From: Owenia fusiformis
Taxonomy: Eukaryota > Annelida > Polychaeta > Sabellida > Oweniidae
NCBI GenBank assembly: GCA_903813345.2
Contig: CAIIXF020000005.1
Span: 39,063,375 to 39,127,374, forward strand
Length of the DNA stretch: 64,000 nucleotides
Direction: 5' to 3'
Below the pieces are notes generated by a model, which saw only the letters and a list, made by a program, of their open reading frames with translations, had not been told where the DNA came from and searched no databases. Below, in pieces: positions 48,661-61,200 of the stretch. Within the stretch, counting starts at the first letter, position 1; every line of letters starts with the position of its first letter. Position numbers and translations under genes: made by a program.

Positions 48661-51600
48661 CTGGACCACATTTGACAACTTTGGCCCAAAGTCACTTGAA
48701 AAGTGCTCGGCCACCTCCCTTCCTGACTACGGACCTGACCAGTTTAGCCTTACTGCTGTTTTCAAGGTATCTTTTTGGTTCGATAGTATAGTTCATATTG
48801 TAGTTTCTACAGTAAAGGGATCGGCGAGGCCAACTATAAAACCAAGCAGGTGACATATTGAGTTTGACCATATACATATATAAATCTCAAATATTACAAC
48901 AGTTCTATATCTCTCATACCATCAGATGACATTTTTATAGAAAACGAATCCCTGATCCGTGTAATATAAGATAGAAAAACATCCTTGGATAAAGCTGCAT
49001 TATAAATCATTTAATTAACGAAACTCTTTCAAGTGCAATCATAATTTAGCTGACAATTAATTGATGTATAAAGCGTTTTATCACCTGTTGTCTTTCATTA
49101 CCTGTAAAACGTGAATTGTGAAGGGTATCTACTTTTCTCCTTTGTTAGATTAAAACGACCTTGTATGACAACAGCTATACAGACACTTACCTGTTATTTT
49201 GTATTTTACTTGAACATTCGAGGCTGACTCTATTTATATATATAAGCATTTAATTGGATTAATTGACTTTTAGTTGTATTATTATTTGATGTGTCAACGT
49301 TATGAATCATATCAAAGAGCCTACGTTACATCAGATACATTACATGAACTTTTGAAATTCATCGTGTTTGTTTTAAGACTAATCGTAAGCTTATATTTAA
49401 TCATTCCGACTATTCCTCTAGTGCATATGATGTAGAAACCTACCTGCAAAATGCCAAACTCATTTGAAATAGGGTCTTCATTTTTTCACCATAGTCGAAA
49501 TTATGGCTAAATAAGCTAGTCAACAATGATGATGAAAAAGCTATAAAGTATTTATAAAGCATATGTTAAATTTAATGTTCGGTTAGCGATACAACGCCTT
49601 TTTGTTATAGAAGCCAAATTCTTTGAGTTTATTTCACCATGGCGCGTGTACTGTGCCATGGGAACGATACTAAAGTACTTGAGATTCTTAACAGAATTTG
49701 AATGCGCCTTCATCATTTCAAGTGCCTAGAGTTTATCTTCAGTATATTTTGCGCAATTAATGGTTGGATTGGTACGATGCAAATGCGGTTGTCAAGGAGA
49801 GCCCGACCAGCCGGCCAGATTGCCATATATCCCATCTCTTCCACACTGATAGCTATTTAACTAATTTAACTTCATCGCTTTGTTTGGTAATTATAATTTT
49901 GACTTTCACTACTTTTCTCCTCGGCTAAACTTTAAAGATTTGTGTTATTTTACCCTCGGTTAATTCTATTTAACAACTTTCTAAAGGCTCGACATGAGTT
50001 TGTGACTTATTTGATGGTCATTATGTTACCGTTAAGGAGTTTGTTTTACACGGGAGTGTGTCTGTTAAAATCTAAAGCATTTCTTTTTAGAGTAAATGAA
50101 GCTAAGAAGCCACTTGGCGACATTAAACCACGCCACTCTAAACAATATTTACATGGCTTGCTAACCACGCCAGCAGTTTGCTCATTTCACTTTCTATATA
50201 TAAAATATTTTATTGCTTTTATTTGATAAAATAATAACGCTATTATACTTTATCTTTATTTCAAGGTCTAAAGGATCACATAAAATGCTGTTTACAAGTC
50301 TACGTGTCAACAATGTATAGTTGTGTTTTTATTCTGAAATCGAGTGAATATAAACTATGCATTCAATTGCAAATGTATCTCTATAAGCTGTTAGATTGGG
50401 CCAAATAAACTAAATAGTAAAACACTATAGTCATCCCCAAAGAACTGAACATTACATGGGTAGTAATTCCAATCTTGAATTTTTTTAGACTTTGTACTTT
50501 GTAATGAAAAATTGTTGAAAATTGACATATAAAGCTCATGCTAAAAGGTAGAGACCAAAACATATTAAAACACAGATAGAAAAGGAACATTTTGTGTTAA
50601 CCAATTTATTAGAACAAATCCCCGGCGTCCTTAAACAATGATCTAGCATATTATGGAAAACAATTATTATTATTATGGAAAAGAAGTTTTCAATGAGTGT
50701 ATTTTATATAAATATTAAATTTGTTTGTTTTTTTGGAAGTCAATGTCGTCTGACGAGATGACAAACAAGAACGACCTGCCATCTATACACGAACGCCCTG
50801 AGCCCATCATGATAGGCCTATTCCTGAAAATGCAATTCCCAGAATGTTTGAAATCTGTTTACAAGAACTTGCTGAATATACCTCATAAATCTTCATTCCT
50901 ATTACCAGAGATATATTTCTGAATTTCTGTGAATATCAACCAAATTGCTGCAGTCGATCATCTTGAAATAATTTCTTTCCAATTAAAATAACTCGATCAA
51001 AAACTATTACGGAGATTATATGATATCTTCACGGGGACTCGCCAATCACTAAGTATTAAATTGCCTAATGAAAGATCCAACGTTGACCTTTTGGAAACAT
51101 TTAGCCTATCTTTTGCTGGAGATTTGCAGTAATTTAATTAATCTAACGATTTCACTTGAATATCTCTTAATTTCTAGCTGATCAGCTCGAAGATGAAAGC
51201 CTATGAACAGCAAGAGATGGCAATGATTTGGCAATAAAATAAGATGTTTTCACTTTTGATTTGATTAATATTCCAGGTAAAACGACCTACCGTAGCTAAA
51301 TTGGATGAATCGATGCTGAGGATGGGACTATACACGATGTTCAGAAACTTAAGAAATCAATTTAGAAACGGGTTATCCATTCCTATACCCATATACATGT
51401 TTTACATTACCTTTCATTAATTAGGTTTTGTCATTGCAAATTAAATTCTTTTTTCATCTTTTGTTTTCTTTTTCATTCTTCGAGGCCCAGCGCATACAAA
51501 GGTGGTCTTTTGATACCTCAAAATGTAATATATAGTAAATAAATGCAAATCTATCTGTAGAGTTAAATAAAATGCTTTCTACTGACCATGTTGAGAATAA

Positions 51601-54600
51601 ATATATTTATCAATACACTTTTGATACGAATGAATACGATTTAAAATGAAATTTGATGTAATTCTGTTCGGTTTTTTGGTGTATTGCCTCTTGTGCTTTC
51701 TCACCAGATAGAAAAACGTTCTCACGATTGAATTGATCGAATTAAACTGCAGCATATTCGGTTTACATGAACCTATACACAAGAATTATGCCACTTAGTA
51801 ACTAATATAAGACAGCAATTGCTACTGGCACCAACCGGCCTATTGCTAGCCAAAACTCAGTCTCGTGTTGAGCCTTCATCGTAGAACATGCGCAACAAAT
51901 TCATCACAAAAAACAACAACACTAGAATCGTCAATCGGGAATGTTTAATCACAAATTTGGACTGATCGATATGCAATACTTCTCTACCAACATTCGACCT
52001 TTTTCGAAAAGTCGGTCTTCGTATTCAATTGAAAGTTTAACGAAGGTATTTGATATGATTTCAAAGTACCTTATATTCATTAATTTGAAGAAGATGTGAC
52101 TTGGCTCCCCAAACAAGAAATTAAATGTTTCACCCTTTGTATTATTTACAAGTTGGTGAAGTAGAACGCAGTGATTGCAGTAAATAGGGTGTCTACAACT
52201 TATTCACTGTTCCACTTTCAGTAAACTTTAATTAAATTAAATGGCGACTGAAAATCCTCGAAACTTCAACCCATATGCCTCCCCAATTCTGGATAATCAA
52301 TGATTGACTTTTTATTAAGCTATAATGAACGTGGATTACTGCATTTAATGTGATTTGAAATCCATCTACTCGGGCATTATTAATACCGAGAAATTTTGAA
52401 ATTCCAAAATTTTATAAAATCCTTTTCCGAGGAACTAGAGTTTCATACCTGAAAAACTAGGCCTAATGAGTTTCTTACATTTTCTCATGCGACATACCTG
52501 TTTAAGCTCAACTGTTCAGTCGAATTTTGACTGGCAAAGGCAGAAACAGCAAAAGGAAGAAGGGAGCCTTTACTCCAAGATATATCAATTAGTCTCGGTT
52601 GCAAAGTAAACAAACTATTATTACAGTAAGCATGCCATACTAGCAGATGTTGTGACTCGTAAGAAACAAAATTAGGGATGAAACATTTTGTTCATGTTCT
52701 ACATCTTATTTTGAGTTCGTGTTCACCCGGATAAATACATTTAGTATTAGTATTTTAACACTACATTTTTAACACACTTAATCATTACAATTATTTTTTA
52801 TGATTGTACAATTCAATAAATAGAAAGGTATATAAAAGTAATAGTGACTATTTTGACTTTCATTTTTTAGTTAATTTATTATTTTCGCTTTTAACAATTT
52901 TACGGCGGGTGCGTCTGAAAAGACCGGTGCCACCGAGGCGCCAGAAGTGACTGTGTTAAACCATTTTTGTAAAATTTTCGAAATTTTGAAAAGAATTTGT
53001 AGACGCGTGAAAGTAATTACCCTATCATTTCAAAACAATGTCACCAGTGTGGAAAATTAAAACATTGCTTTTAAATTTCAATGATGAAATTGTGAGCCCC
53101 CGTGGTGTTTGGTGTATCTAACGCTTTATTTCTCTCTCTCAACCCTATCATATTACACGGCTATATCAATCAACTTGTTTTCACTTTTGTGCATCAATTG
53201 ATTGTCCGAAAATACAGTGTGAAATTCCTATAATTAAATCGTATTGACTTTCACGATGCTTGTGATTTTATGTGTTAGTTGTACTGAACGAAATAGACTC
53301 AGTTCAGGAACTGTTGAATGGCGCCATCTTTCTTCAATGTTAGATAAATGTGTGAGTAGTTGCAGAAACTAGAGTTCCGATTTAGTTTAACCCAAATACA
53401 AATGTGAAATAAAACGATTATTGCGTTTTAAGGGTCAATTGAAACAGCAAACCGTTTCAGAACACAATGTAGTTTTAAATGGATATCCAACTATTTCAAA
53501 CTGACAAAATAAATGTATTTTCGTAATTGAGTTTATCTGTTTAACCCAAATGGGTTGCTCTGAGTTTAGTCCGGTCCCCTAAGCCCTATCAACTTTGTAT
53601 TTTTCACCTCAGTGAGTTTAACGCTAAATAATTGGGCCGATAATTGAAATAAATGTGCATGAAGTAATCAATGTGTCGAAGATGCGCCAATGTGCAAAAT
53701 GCGATAAAGTATTCCCTTGGCTGCCATTTAGTAGGCCGCTTTTCATTTAACAGTTTAGTAATTGTTTAACATAAATCTCAAAGGCGCTGCCCAATTATCT
53801 CCAACCATGCATGACACACTTGGTCCTATTTGGGCTAACAAGCGAGCAATTGCTCATCACTCAATATTCCATTGAGGACGACCCCGAAGAAATCAATTGC
53901 GCTACCATAACACCAAGCTGTTTATTACTAATCCAGTCCGATTCAATTTCAGCAAATCTGTTCATTTTGCCTCAAATTCTCTGACAAGATAATTGTGTGT
54001 ATGACTAATTAATCACTCGCCATTGTAGTGTTACGACACTCCAAGGCTGTAGGCCTTTGTGTTTGATGTAACACATTGTATGTCCGAGGTAAAACAAGGT
54101 TATGCATCACGTGCACCATGCATAACCAATGAAGCAAGACGCGCAAAATTAACCATTTGTATTTCTAATAAGTTGAAGATGAATCTCGATAAAATCAAGT
54201 CTTTCCAATGTCCATTATTCCAATGTAATCTAGAAATGACATATTTTATAATTAGTAATTATTGTTTAAATGACCGCTTTCTGAATGTAGATAAGAGATG
54301 CCGAGAATAGGTCAGAAGATTTTGTGCCCCTGTATTTTCGCCAAAAAGTCACTTCGAAAAAGTGCACAAATCTGGCAATGGAACGAATTTCATTTCTTTC
54401 TGTTTGAACTAGTCTGTTCATTTCACTTCGCTTTGTTTCTTTTTCTTCCTTTTTCCAGGAATGGTACATTTATTTCCCTCTTTCAGTCGCACAATCGCGA
54501 GCGTTGACTGCTCTACACCATGTAATGAAATATTTGTTCGAATCGGACGTACATTCAAGGACTTATACCCCTCCCCTATAATGGCATGGTATTATATTTC

Positions 54601-55119
54601 ACATTCAAAATAAATAAAATAATAAAATATATGATTTCCTCAAATGTTTCATTTTGAACAAGCAGCTTTTTGGGTCCTGTACATATGCTAACATGTTAGT
54701 TGAGAGCTCAAAGATTTTCTTCAGAATATTTCAAGGTATTTTGAACTAAAATTCATTGTGAACTACGAGGTAGCTGTATGTACTTCTTATGTCAAACCGA
54801 ATTGATATTTTTCTGTATTCCTTCAGCTTTTCATTTTTAATTGTTCAAATCCAGTGATAATGATGATTAAACGTTTTCAGAAACTTATAAAAATAGAGAT
54901 GAGCTGGGAGCCTGACATTTTGATGAATGTCACAATTTCACACAATTTCATCATTCCTCTAATGAAAAATGAATAAAACCATACTTTTACATTTTCGTTG
55001 ATTCAAGTATTGAACAATACATAAATGAAATTAAGATTTTATTGAAGCAAAGTATTGTATGTTCTCCTTTGATATTCACAAATGATATGTTGGTACATTT
55101 AAAAAATAGTACCGTGGGT

Positions 55120-55930
55120 ACTGGGCTCACATGGTGTTGCTCAAAAGTGAATGATGGCTAAAATGACAGAAAATAAAAAAACGGATATAATTTTTTTGTA
55201 ACAAAATCATTTCAAGCCACTTGGACAAATCGATGTTAAGTAAAATTGCTGAAAATAAAAAAAACTGATATATTTTTTTGCCAATTATAACAAAATTATT
55301 TCATACAACTACGCTTTACAGTGACATGGCTTTTTGCAATGCAGGACACCTAAACTTATTTGTAAAGCTAGGAAATGGGCCAAAATTGAATTTCGCGAGA
55401 CAAAAATGGCGACCATTTTGAAAATAGGCAAGCTTTTGAACCAGGAGTCCTAGGGGAGTTTTTTGTATTGATGTTGAACAAAAATAACTTAAAACTGGAA
55501 TCCTATCGACAGAGGTTTTAAGGTAAATGGTCCAAAAGTGGATTTCGCAAAACAGATGGACAAATCAATGTTAACTAAAATGGCTGAAAATAAAAAAAAA
55601 ATGGATATAATTTTTTGCCGATTTTTTGTAACAAAATTATTTCATACAACTACTCTTTACATTGACATGGATATTTACAATGCAGGACAGGTGAATTTCG
55701 CGAGACAAAAATGGCGGCCATTTTGAAAATAGGCGAGCTTTTGAACTAGGAGTCATAGGGGAGTTTTCTGTATTGATGTTGAACAGAAATAACTTAAAAC
55801 AGGAATCCTATCGACAGAGGTTTTAAAACGTGCCACTGTTGCACTGTTGTTGACGGACGGACGCACGCACGCACGCACGGACAGACAGACGGACAAATGA
55901 GTGATTGCATAAGCTCACCATGTGAGCTAA
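55120..55930 (+). repeat. Duplicated ATGGC-type repeat ending in GGAC/GCAC simple repeats
   Basis: Two ~300-bp copies (about 55190-55520 and 55550-55820) share AAAATGGC, ATTTTGAAAATAGGC and CCTATCGACAGAGGTTTTAA. They end in a GACGGACGGACGCACGCACG stretch. CTCACATGGTG at 55127 and its reverse complement CACCATGTGAG at 55916 mark inverted ends. Probably one mobile element of unknown class. Confidence 0.65.
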
Positions 55931-56038
55931 AAACAACACAACAACAACAACAAATTCTCCTTTAAATACATCATGACACATAAGAAAGATTTCAACTCAA
56001 CTCATTTATAGTATGTCTATTAGTCCCGTATGACGCAT

Positions 56039-56182
56039 AACTTATGAAGCCTTTGATTACGTCATCATTTTTCATCATTAGTGTGATATTCTTTTAATTA
56101 GTCGTCTATACGTAAAAATATCACACTTATGGACGTATAGAGCTGTGCAATAAATAATGACGTGGTCAACCGCTTCATAAGT
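56039..56182. repeat. Foldback element
   Basis: Outer arms ACTTATGAAGC and its complement; inner arms GTGTGATATT and AATATCACAC with ACGTCAT blocks between. About 140 bp; can form a branched hairpin. Confidence 0.6.
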
Positions 56183-56757
56183 TTATACTTTATGCGAGGA
56201 TAGTAAACATGCGAGTTGCGAGATCTCTCAAATAAAAAACAGGTGAACGAAAACCTGAACTCTATGCACTCACGACATCTTTGAAACAACATTGTTCGTT
56301 TACATGTCCTTGAAAAAATCTTTGTGATAAAATCAAATCATTTCAGCCATTATACATATAACTACTTGATAAACGGTAAAAACATGAAAGCAGTCCAAGT
56401 GAGTATATTAGCGTTGTGAACTGTGACGTAATGGTATCAGCCGAGTTGTAGAACGGACAGTAGGGACATTGGAAAGAGCCACAAACCATACATATATGTT
56501 GGGTAAACAAATTGTAGGTCGTATATAGGGTGCGATTTTGTATATCTGAAAAAAAAACGTTTTACGAAATTATTACATGATTTTGTCATAAAATATTTAA
56601 GGTCATTTACTTGGTGTGATTCCAAATGGGTTTTTGAACCGGGGCAAATACAACATTTCCCCATGGACAAAAAATGCCGATGAAAATATCATATAGACCG
56701 AGATATGAAACTAATATTCAATTCCCGTTTAATACCATAATATTGAATGACTAATAT

Positions 56758-56893
56758 TGAACAAATATTTCACTCTATTTTCGGTGAATACCTGTAGCAC
56801 TTTCACAAGGTGATATTCCACTTGCCCTTCGGGCTTCGTGGAATATCACTTGTGAAAGATGTATTATATATAGATGAAATATTTGTTTTATTA
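56758..56893. repeat. Palindromic hairpin element
   Basis: Core arms CACAAGGTGATATTCCAC and GTGGAATATCACTTGTG surround the loop TTGCCCTTCGGGCTTC. Outer arms ACAAATATTTCA and TGAAATATTTGT extend the symmetry. Probably a palindromic MITE. Confidence 0.75.
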
Positions 56894-57039
56894 TATCACT
56901 GTCTACCTAAACATCCCTAATATTATTAAGTCATAGGTTAACATTGAAATACATTGAATCTACACGGTTCGTCTGCCATTTTGACTTATACTGAACTAAA
57001 TTATTTACACTGAACGAAAACAAATTCTTTGAAAATTCC

Positions 57040-57125
57040 CGGGAGCGTGGGATATCGCTAGATATCTCACGGTTGTCTTATCTGATTAGCATTTCCATTG
57101 AATATCGCCAGATATCCCACGACAT
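57040..57125. repeat. GATATC-rich inverted repeats
   Basis: GTGGGATATCGCTAGATATC and the inverse ATATCGCCAGATATCCCAC lie about 50 bp apart; each half is itself nearly palindromic. Confidence 0.6.
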
Positions 57126-57487
57126 GTGACCCAGTGTAAAAGTATTTCTGGTCCTACCTAAATATGGTCCTACGGACCATTATCCCTAGTACAAACATCC
57201 CTAATCTCCTGGGGAATACAGTCCCACCTGCTAGAGTAGGTGGTCCCAATCGGACCAAAATCCCTAGGGTTATTGGTCCTGGACCATTATCTCTAGGGAT
57301 ATTGGTCCTGGACCTAAATTCCTGGAGAAATTGGTCCTACGGCTTTTTCAAGGGAATAATGTTCACTTTGGAAACGGGTTATATTATTTAATATCTATTG
57401 AATAGAAAACGATTGAAGATGTATATCTTGCCAACTATTTTTTTTATTCTGTTATGCGTATACATGTCATTGCCACAAGTTGTGTGA

Positions 57488-57815
57488 AGTTTTTGTGTGA
57501 TAACAATGAGCTGTGTGGTGTTTTTGTGCGATGACCATGAGCTGTGTGGTGTTTTTGTGCGATAACCATGAGCTGTGTGTGGTTTTTGTGCGATGACCAT
57601 GAGCTGTGTGGTGTTTTTGTGCGATGACCATGAGCTGTGTGGTGTTTTTGTGCGATGACCATGAGCTGTGTGGGGTTTTGTGCGATGACCATGAGCTGTG
57701 TGGGTTTTTTGTGCGATGACCATGAGCAGTGTGGTTTTTGTGCGATGACCATGAGCTGTGTGGTGTTTTGGTGCGATGACCATGAGCTGTGTGGGGTTTT
57801 TGTGCGATGAACAGC
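57488..57815 (+). repeat. 31-bp tandem array, about ten copies
   Basis: The unit reads about GAGCTGTGTGGTGTTTTTGTG plus CGATGACCAT, with small indels. Because 31 is not divisible by three and the unit lacks stops on the minus strand, all three minus frames stay open and give the same HTAHGHRTKT peptide. It is not a gene. Confidence 0.9.
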
Positions 57816-58274
57816 ATGACATCTATTCAAAATGTAGCATACAACTAGCTAGCATAGTAATTCCCTAAAAAGATTCATTTAGTAGGTTACTTAATCCATA
57901 ACAAATAAGTGAAAACACACGACCAGAATACAACTTTTGACTTTGACACTTAAATGAAAGAATTAATAAAAAAATCGAGCAAGAAATGAAAAGGCAAATT
58001 TAGTAGATGGTCTTACAGACCTAAATCCCCATGGGACCATAATTTCTTTTACACCGGTTTTGACTAATCATACTGTCGCTAGCTAGATAGTGATATAATA
58101 ATGAATAATATTGAGTGGTGTTACTATAACCTTAACTATAACCATAAGCATATATCAACGAATGACCAAAATGAAAAAGTAAACTACATGTTTTTCATTT
58201 TGATGAAATTAACATGTTAGTAATACATAATTCAATACGTGCCATCAGCATGTTAATAATACATGATTTAATAC

Positions 58275-61200
58275 CTGGCTGGTAATACTCTGCCACCATT
58301 GCAGAATGTTGTATACTTGCATTTGCAACAGGGTACCAACGATCAGCACGAATCTTGGTACATAACCAGTCAGTTCCAATCTGAAAATATATCATCGGAA
58401 AGCTATACTTTTAACCACTTCAAACTACTACTTTGTGCTGAAAAATATTCATTATGAATAGGGTACGTCATTTTCTAAGGAAAGGATATCCTCTTTTGAC
58501 AATTTACCTTTTCTACGTAGATATTGAGGTAATTTCCAAAAACTCTGTTACGTATAATCTCTTTGTATTCCCTCATTTGAGCCCTCAGTTCGCTCTTTAT
58601 TATGACGTAGCCAGTGGGTATCTCTATCCTGAAGAACGCTGTCATACTATAGGGGCCCAAGTCAGTCCGTCTCCATCTGGGTTTAAAGATAACAATCATG
58701 TTAACTAATGACCCAAAAAATGTTGTCCCATTTTTGAAATAACCTTGTCAATAACGATGGGATCTTTTTTTATTGATCCGTATCATTTCCAAGGCAGGTA
58801 ATAAAGATGTGGTCATTTACGTTATTTTTTGAAATGAGGGGAAAATCTCATCATGATTGGTCGAAAAATATTTATTAATCAACTCGCTAACTGAAATAAA
58901 GTGGACCGACGGACGATTCAAAATTTTTGAAATTTTATAGCAATCTCAAAAACAGTCTAACCTAGCACACGGCTCTATGTACATGATGCTATGGTTTGCA
59001 CCTCCCCAGCCTAGATTCATCACCAGGTCGAAGTGTCTCTTTATACCGGTAGGGGGTTTACCAGGGGCCCGAAGCTGGTCCATGAATTCAACGTTTGCTT
59101 TCGTTGTTACCTGAAAACGTAGTTCATTGCTTCATTGATACCACTTTGAGATAATAAAAGTTTTACATACATTTTATTTATCTAACAGCCCGGGTCTTAA
59201 TAGTAGGCAGAATTTACATAACCGTAGAACTTTTATTTCAAATAATGATAAAATCTGTAAAACCAATATCAATTGATGCAATAGTGTATAATTATTCCCA
59301 ATCTTGCAAAAACATAAAAATGAATTACCTGTAAGAGTGCTAAGCCATTTCCTCTTGCAGTCACTCTGACACTTCCCCATGATTTGGGGACCTTTGTAAG
59401 AAAAAAAAACAATTAAACATTGGAATTGATCTTAATGGTCAAAGTAATACTCCGTGTACTTTCCAACATTATGGAATGATTGAAGAATTTATAGTGATAT
59501 CTTGCTTGTTGTTCTTCTAGAAGTGATTCTAATTTTACTGACATCTGAAATTCAAAAGCTTAGTTGCGAAAACAATATTTGGAAAAGAAAGAATATCTTC
59601 AACCATAACAATAACATAGCAGATTATAATTACATATTAGCTCCAATGTTATACTCTGCGATTGTGAATAAAAACTGTATCTCCGAATTTATTATCTAAA
59701 AAGACGCCGTCGTGTATATGCTATACCTCAACTTCTTGCTCTACATTGAAATTGTCTTTGTTCAGTGTGATGACCCTTCTCCATTCAGGAGTTGATGTCG
59801 CCTCTATTGTCAGCTCCATGTAGTACAAGTCACGGTTTGGATTTCTCAGCCCATACATAGAAAGAGCCTCTATTGCAATTGTCGTATCCTGAAATTCACA
59901 TACATCTCAAACGTTCATTGATGCCAATTGTCTCGAATACTCTTGGATATTCATTTTTAACTATGTTTTTGATATGTGTTGGTCTCAACACGTTTGGCAC
60001 TGTCTACATATCATTTTATTATTTCAATATTGGACCTACCATTGTTCCCGTCCATACGCCTTTTCCTCGTCTCCTGCTTTGTAACCAGTACATGATTTTT
60101 GAGGCATCGTCCAAATAGTTCTGCAGCACGTAGCACATCAAAGCATATGATGTAGCCATAACTGCTTCTCCACCAATTTCAGATGGTTCGTTTGGATACA
60201 TGAATGGAGTGACATCTATCGTCTCTACATGTATGGAGTCAATATCTTTTGGTGACCAATATGGCCATTGGTCCTTTAAATCTGAAATATCACAATAGTT
60301 CTTTCAGGTTATAAATATGCCTGAAAGGAGATGCGATTCAGTTGTGTATTTTCGAGCACTAGTTACGTAGTCACAATTTCCAAATATAACTCAAATAAGT
60401 TTAAACTCTATATGCCAATCGTAAAATTGATCACACATTTTAACGTCCCAAAATTTGCTTTTTAGCTTGATCCGTTTTTACATAACAGTCCTCTCATGAA
60501 TATATATTCCCAAATTATCCACAAGTTGTAACCGGTTGCCTTTTTAACTCATTGAGTTATGTGTCATTTGACTGTTAGCCCCAATGATATGGCCTTTGCC
60601 TGATGTATCGACATATGTATTGTCTTGGAGATTTTTTGTGTATTTGTACATAGAATCACGTACAGAATAACTAAATAAGCGTGTAGTATCTTGTCGTTGG
60701 ACCCATATATAGTATCAAATTTACCTTGTTTAAAAGAGAATCAGATCTAGCAAGCTAAACAAAATATCGTCGATTTTCTAAAAATCACCAAAGTGCATTC
60801 CAGGCAAACAAAAGATTTTAACAAAAATGTACTATTATCTGTTTATGGTTACCGTTTTTTAAACAACTCCCCCCCCCCTCTATTTTCGCAATTATCTTTT
60901 GGGAAATATTGTATCTGAGATCTGATACTGCATTTAACATTTTTACCATTTCGATGAGCTTTTTTTAATTTTGCGAAGAATTCTCCCTTCATTCTGTGTT
61001 CAGCTGCATGCAAAGCATAAGTGACGATAGCCAGGTCAAATGGTTCATCTAGAATATCAAGTGTCATCGCTAAAAAATCTGCCCCTTTATTCTTGGCCTT
61101 TTCAGCTGCGCTAGATGCTTCCTAAATTGAAAAAAGTGAGAAAGTAATGTCTAATTTTAACACTATCTAAGATGTAGAGCCATGATGATTGACTTGAATG

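Larger units (their letters stand above)
46528..57840. other. Intergenic region between Msx-B and the macroglobulin-family gene
   Basis: 11 kb without a gene I can support. It contains MITEs, a ~64-bp minisatellite (48483-48660), ATGGCC-type repeats (55120-55930), foldbacks at 56039-56182, 56758-56893 and 57040-57125, and a 31-bp array (57488-57815). Longer ORFs (48383-48853, 50725-50922, 56437-56670) are repeat-driven or unrecognised. Confidence 0.6.

Noticed and set aside
48383-48853. 156-codon plus ORF with CTKYTSRPAGF repeats
   Set aside because: Runs through the ~64-bp minisatellite; overlapping frames on both strands give similar repeats.
54480-54560. Possible tRNA around GTTCGAATC at 54536
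   Set aside because: No A box or acceptor stem that pairs; only the B-box-like stretch is present.
56437-56670. Minus ORF beginning MSMGKCCICPGSKTHLESHQ, considered as an NTR or THAP-like exon
   Set aside because: Cysteine spacing fits neither family, and I see no matching acceptor for the macroglobulin-family gene.
57388-57830. Three overlapping minus ORFs of 116-144 codons encoding HTAHGHRTKT repeats
   Set aside because: The 31-bp unit cycles through all frames and has no stop; the same peptide in three frames is a repeat artefact.
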